DNA from: Cylindrotheca closterium
Lineage: Eukaryota > Bacillariophyta > Bacillariophyceae > Bacillariales > Bacillariaceae
Direction: 5' to 3'
Assembly: GCA_933822405.4 (NCBI GenBank)
Contig: CAKOGP040002014.1
Location: 62,001 to 126,000, forward strand
DNA length: 64,000 nt
In this document: one piece after another, positions 60,497 through 64,000 of the stretch
Layout: the number at the start of each line of letters is the position of its first letter
Numbering within the stretch: position 1 is the stretch's first letter
Translations under genes and position numbers: made by a program
The notes under the pieces: generated by a model
Database searches by the model: none
Told to the model about the DNA's origin: nothing
The model's input: only the letters and a program-made list of their open reading frames with translations

Positions 60497-61257
60497 TACG
60501 ATCTATTGTAGTGTTCTAAGAGTGTCACTGTAATGATGTGAAATATTGAATATTTGATGCATCATCAGTTTGACTCATTCGATCCTACTTGACTCGGAAG
60601 ACGACTTGCGACATCCTACTGTACCTCACGGTTTAGTTCGAGTAAAAGACTACCAATGGATATGAACGACTTGTTGAACGATGTCAAAATTCCTACATTA
60701 TGTTAAACTGCTTGCCGTTTGTGTTCTTGTGCATCCCATAATTGGTGACCGACTGAGAGCAGTATTGCTAGCGCGGACGTTTGGCGGTACAACAGATGTT
60801 CCGCTTTATGAATTCAATCTTCTAGTACAGCTTGCGAAACCTAGAGTACTATTGAGTTCTTCATCAAGGCAATCTCTGAAAGGTGGAACATAACACCTAT
60901 TTGTGGCAAGGAGCTGAAATGAAACCGAACTCCTACTCTTGAGCTTCAGGATTCCAAGCTTCGGCTCCAAGAATTCATCTGTGTCTTTGTTGGAGCAATC
61001 ACCAAAACATGGAAAAGTATTGTGAGAAAGTGCATTCATTGAGGAAACTTGTCAAACGAGGATTCATAAGAGAGTCAGCTAGCGGGCTAGTCTTCCGTGG
61101 CAATAATATAGCAAGCAAAGACAGTATTTGACTCCGACCATCTTCGCAAGCGCCTCGTATGGTACAGTCAGAAAGGGCTTAATCCTTCTGTACTGCGGCC
61201 CTTGTATCATCATTCTCATCTTCAGAATGGACGCGCACACAAAAAGAAACTCACATA
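60497..61257. other. Intergenic
   Basis: No gene supported; a 70-codon frame at 60681-60893 with a hydrophobic start is not convincing. Confidence 0.45.
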
Positions 61258-62859
61258 TCATCCAACAACGGGGGGAAATTCCTTCTCGACATAGTTTTTT
61301 GGGGGCCAAATTTCGCCTTCCTTAGCACTTGCAAATGATGCTCTAATCTTCTTCTTGTCCAACTTAATTCCACCATTTTCGGATGCCTTATCAATCACCT
61401 GCTTTGCGATATCGGAAGAACTAACTTCCACAATGCAGGATCCATAAAAGGCACCACTGTTCTTGTCCGCAAGCCAATGGACTCGCTTAATCTTGTCGGC
61501 TGAAGCAGAGCCCACTAGAACCTCAATCAATTTGGACTTGGAAATAGTCAAAGGAAGGCGAGCCAAAAAGAGCCTGTCATGATGATGGTTGGAACCACCA
61601 TCTTTCTTTGCCTTCTTTGATTCCGGCGAAGAGTCAGTACCTCCATCTTTATTGACGGCGATTGATTCAGCCTTGCGCTTCAGCTCGACCAGGTCTGGAC
61701 CCGACGTAGGTGCCCGGTAACCTTGTTTGCAAAGCTCACAATTCAGCTTGTCGGGGTTCTTCAGTCCAAAAGAGTCACAATCGGGGCATACAATGACAGG
61801 AACTCCACAGAGGGACTGGCTGCATTTGAACTTTCCCCGATAAGCGGTCCACTTGCGTCGGCAGACAGAGCACTTGGAATCTACCTCTTGTTCCACTCTA
61901 TCCCCGTCCTTGGTGCCAGGAACTTGTTCCATGCGACGATCAAATAGATAGTTCTTGCCATTCCAGAAGCCACCTTTGGGAAAGGTCTTGACGTAACGCT
62001 CAATGCCTCCGCGCATGTGATAGACTCCCTTCACATTGAGGTCTGGGTTCACAGTGGTCATTTGGTTCAGCAACGCAGTTGCTCGTTCGCAACGGATTCC
62101 ACCAGTGCCTATTTCGAAAAAGAGAAAATAAAAGTCAGCTAAGCTTCATTATAAGTAAAGTTCGTCTTGATCGTCTTGCGGCGACTTACAATACATCAGA
62201 ACCTTTTTCCCATTCAGCTTTTCCTGTGTTTTGGGATCATTGAGCCATTTTGGGAATTCAATACTGTTTCTCATTTTGGGGTCAATGAGTTCTGCTCCCC
62301 CCTCAGGCGGCTTGAAGCTTCCAATGGCACTTTCATACGCATTACGAACATCGACAACTACCGTATCCTTGTCCTTCATGGCATTGTGATAATCCTCTGC
62401 CTCTAAGTGAGTTCCGTGGAATTTTTCCAAAGATGGGGCCTTTTCACCCGCAAGACCATAGGCCACAAGTTCCTCTGTTTTCCGAATCGAAAGACTCTTG
62501 AACAACTTATTCTTGGGGACGAAATCGGTCAGTTTAAAGTCAGTCTCGTCAAACAAGGGATTCCACTTGCGAAGGCCGTAACAAAAGTTGCGCACATCTT
62601 CTGGCCTCCCGCTGAGAGTACAATTGACACCTTCTGGAGCGACACGCCCCCTTCCTGTGACATTGCACTCTTCACCCAAGGCAATGATCGTTTTAATGGC
62701 CTTCTTGTGCTCTTTCTTGGTCCACACTGGCTCTTTGTATTGATAAAAGAGGAGAATGCAACCTTCTGACTCAGCTCCTTCAGGGACAGGCGGAAGGTTT
62801 CGGAAAGCTACCGAGCGGCTGTTTTCAATCACAACTTCTTCATCTTCTTTGGTGACCAT
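61258..62859 (-). CDS. TrhO/TSTD2-like rhodanese protein fused to a C-terminal RRM, two exons
   Basis: Exons 62859-62190 and 62108-61258; the 81-bp intron (GTAAGT, GAAATAG) splits the catalytic Cys codon. The product is 506 residues. The N-terminal domain (about 30-115) is the acylphosphatase-like TrhO part (ILLFYQYKEPV, GRVAPEGVNCTLSG). The rhodanese domain has VVVDVRNAYESAIGSF and the active-site loop MYC-TGGIRCERA. A Cys-rich block follows (CSVCRRKW, CPDCDSFG, CELCKQG), likely zinc-binding. The C-terminal 90 residues are an RRM: LFLARLP (RNP2) and GAFYGSCIVEV (RNP1). TrhO makes 5-hydroxyuridine at tRNA position 34; the RRM may help hold RNA. A KKAKKDGG basic stretch could be a nuclear signal. 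Confidence 0.9.
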
Positions 62860-63313
62860 TTCTCATAGTGGGCGAAGTATGGTTGAAGGATACTTGTTAT
62901 GGTTGTCAACAAAGATCCAAATTTTATTGCGATGATGATGATTATTGATGATTGGTGGCACACAGAAAAGAGTCCTTCCGTCAACGGGCACTTTTGGAAA
63001 AGTACAGACGCCAACCCTTACTCATTCGCTAATATGGACGATCAAAAGTGCGGAACAAAACAATTTTCTGAACGAAGAACGAATGATTATTTTGAAAAAA
63101 CATGATCATTATTGATGCACGATTGACAAGAGTGGTGGCAAAGAACTTCGATTTTATGGCAACTGTGGCTCTTTATTCATCAGAACGTTGGTGAGTAACG
63201 TAATGAGTTTTCGAAGAATGTCCTATTCCCATTTCTTAGTAGCCCCAGCAGATCAATTGGATTGCATCCAACTTTCATTGTTGGGCTTAGCAAGGAGTAT
63301 TGGACACTACTAT
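62860..63313. other. Intergenic
   Basis: No gene supported. Confidence 0.5.
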
Positions 63314-64000
63314 TTACTCTAGAGCTATTGCTTTTTGTATTCTTTCCACTCCACGACTAGTGGAACTACTCGTACTTTTGGATCTCCTGTGTTCGCCTCG
63401 GCTTCGATAGGCACTGGAACGTCGTTTACTGGTTGACCTTCGTTTCCCTTCCCGTTTCTCCGTCCTCCGGGGTTTATCTGGCTCATTTTCATCACTGTCC
63501 TCCACTGATGAAGAGGATGCAGGCATGGAGGCCATCAAAGAAGAGATCGAGCTTGTAGCTGATTCTAAATCCAAATCTTCAATTCCCATCCTTTCATATG
63601 CTCTAAGAGCCTCTTTAGTGTCTCTCTTTGCAGTTCGTAGTGCCATCTTAATGCTCTTCTTGGATTTGGATTCAGAAATGAGAGCGAGATTGATAGGATT
63701 CCTCCGGTTTTTCCTCCACTGACGTTGTTGCTCATGGAGTACCGCATCAAGACATTCTTCAATCATCTCGTTTGCTTCGTCCGCTCCATCTTGTGTCCAG
63801 CCTTCCAATCCTCGAAAGCTTTCACCTCGCTTGCTGCGTTCGCCATTTTCCAGTCGCTTGGAACTTCGTTCATGCCGTTCAATGTATTTTGCTTTTTCTT
63901 CCTCGGTGTACCAACAATGTCTCAGTTCACGTTCTGAGAAGTCGTTTCGAGAGGGTATGTAGTGGTATTCCTCTAACTTTTCTGAGAAGCGGATTTTGCT
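63314..64000 (-). CDS. 3' part of a diatom-type protein running off the right edge
   Basis: The minus-strand frame is open from the window edge to the stop at 63314, giving the last 228 residues. The first visible part, KIRFSEKLEEYHYIPSR then NDFSERELRHCWYTEEEK, has the V/I-x-F, IPSR, D-x-(S/T), (C/I)WY-x-x-x-E spacing of a short motif I recall from many diatom proteins. FRGLEGWTQDGADEANEM and a long helix (KSIKMALRTAKRDTKEALRAY) follow. The C-terminus is Ser/Arg/Lys-rich (KRRSTSKRRSS, EHRRSKSTSSSTS). The 5' part, and with it any domain that would identify the protein, lies outside. Confidence 0.75.
   Translation of the reverse strand, partial: SKIRFSEKLEEYHYIPSRNDFSERELRHCWYTEEEKAKYIERHERSSKRLENGERSKRGESFRGLEGWTQDGADEANEMIEECLDAVLHEQQRQWRKNRRNPINLALISESKSKKSIKMALRTAKRDTKEALRAYERMGIEDLDLESATSSISSLMASMPASSSSVEDSDENEPDKPRRTEKREGKRRSTSKRRSSAYRSRGEHRRSKSTSSSTSRGVERIQKAIALE

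Noticed and set aside
60681..60893. 70-codon plus-strand frame with a hydrophobic start, possible small secreted protein
   Set aside because: No conserved motif, ordinary length for a chance frame and no splice or promoter support.

Overview
The window is eukaryotic nuclear DNA, most likely from a diatom (Bacillariophyta). The genes are mostly intronless or have one to two short GT-AG introns of about 80-150 bp and lie on both strands with no operons. Two proteins (an acyltransferase and an MFS transporter) begin with a signal peptide whose predicted cleavage site has the phenylalanine-centred ASAFAP-type motif of secondary red plastids. Families common in diatoms recur: an HSF-type DNA-binding domain, BspA-like leucine-rich repeats, ankyrin proteins, PT-rich DUF839 proteins, bZIP factors, and a protein at the right edge with a short motif that I recall from other diatom proteins. 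The species is not identified.

Left part (1-24 kb): two DUF839 (PhoX-like) paralogs in inverted orientation flank an ankyrin protein and a secreted/anchored repeat protein. A duplicated pair of small acidic-tailed proteins (7651, 9845) follows, then a BspA-like LRR protein, a 1289-residue single-pass membrane protein with a 76-residue internal duplication, an 83-residue WW-domain protein split by an intron, a membrane-anchored atypical kinase, an Atg22/UMF1-like transporter, an uncharacterised helical protein and a plastid-type lysophosphatidate acyltransferase.

Middle (25-44 kb): a Gln/Asn-rich protein with DPF motifs, an HSF, a UDP-glycosyltransferase, a Cys-based phosphatase, a small type II membrane protein, a broken PIF/Harbinger-like transposase, a Golgi-type membrane protein, another ankyrin protein, a plastid-targeted MFS transporter, an AlkB-type dioxygenase carrying a PIP box and a UBZ4-like finger, and an 887-residue basic Ser-rich protein.

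Accessory-looking zone (44-54 kb): a 2.45 kb segment is bounded by perfect 17-bp inverted repeats. It holds an AT-hook gene with one apparent frameshift and an array of about eight exon-like repeats of 60-63 bp with splice-site-like borders. It is followed by four tandem bZIP paralogs that share a Cys/His C-terminal block; the fourth has lost the DNA-contact residues but kept the zipper.

Right part (54-64 kb): a small two-exon protein with a possible in-frame UGA (selenocysteine) codon and a SECIS-like 3' stem-loop, an adenosine/N6-methyl-AMP deaminase-like enzyme in three exons, a phospho-motif protein, a GNAT acetyltransferase, a TrhO/rhodanese protein fused to an RRM, and the 3' part of a gene that runs off the edge. 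An 8-bp palindrome, TACCGGTA, occurs 14 times, always outside coding sequence and often within about 320 bp upstream of a start codon.
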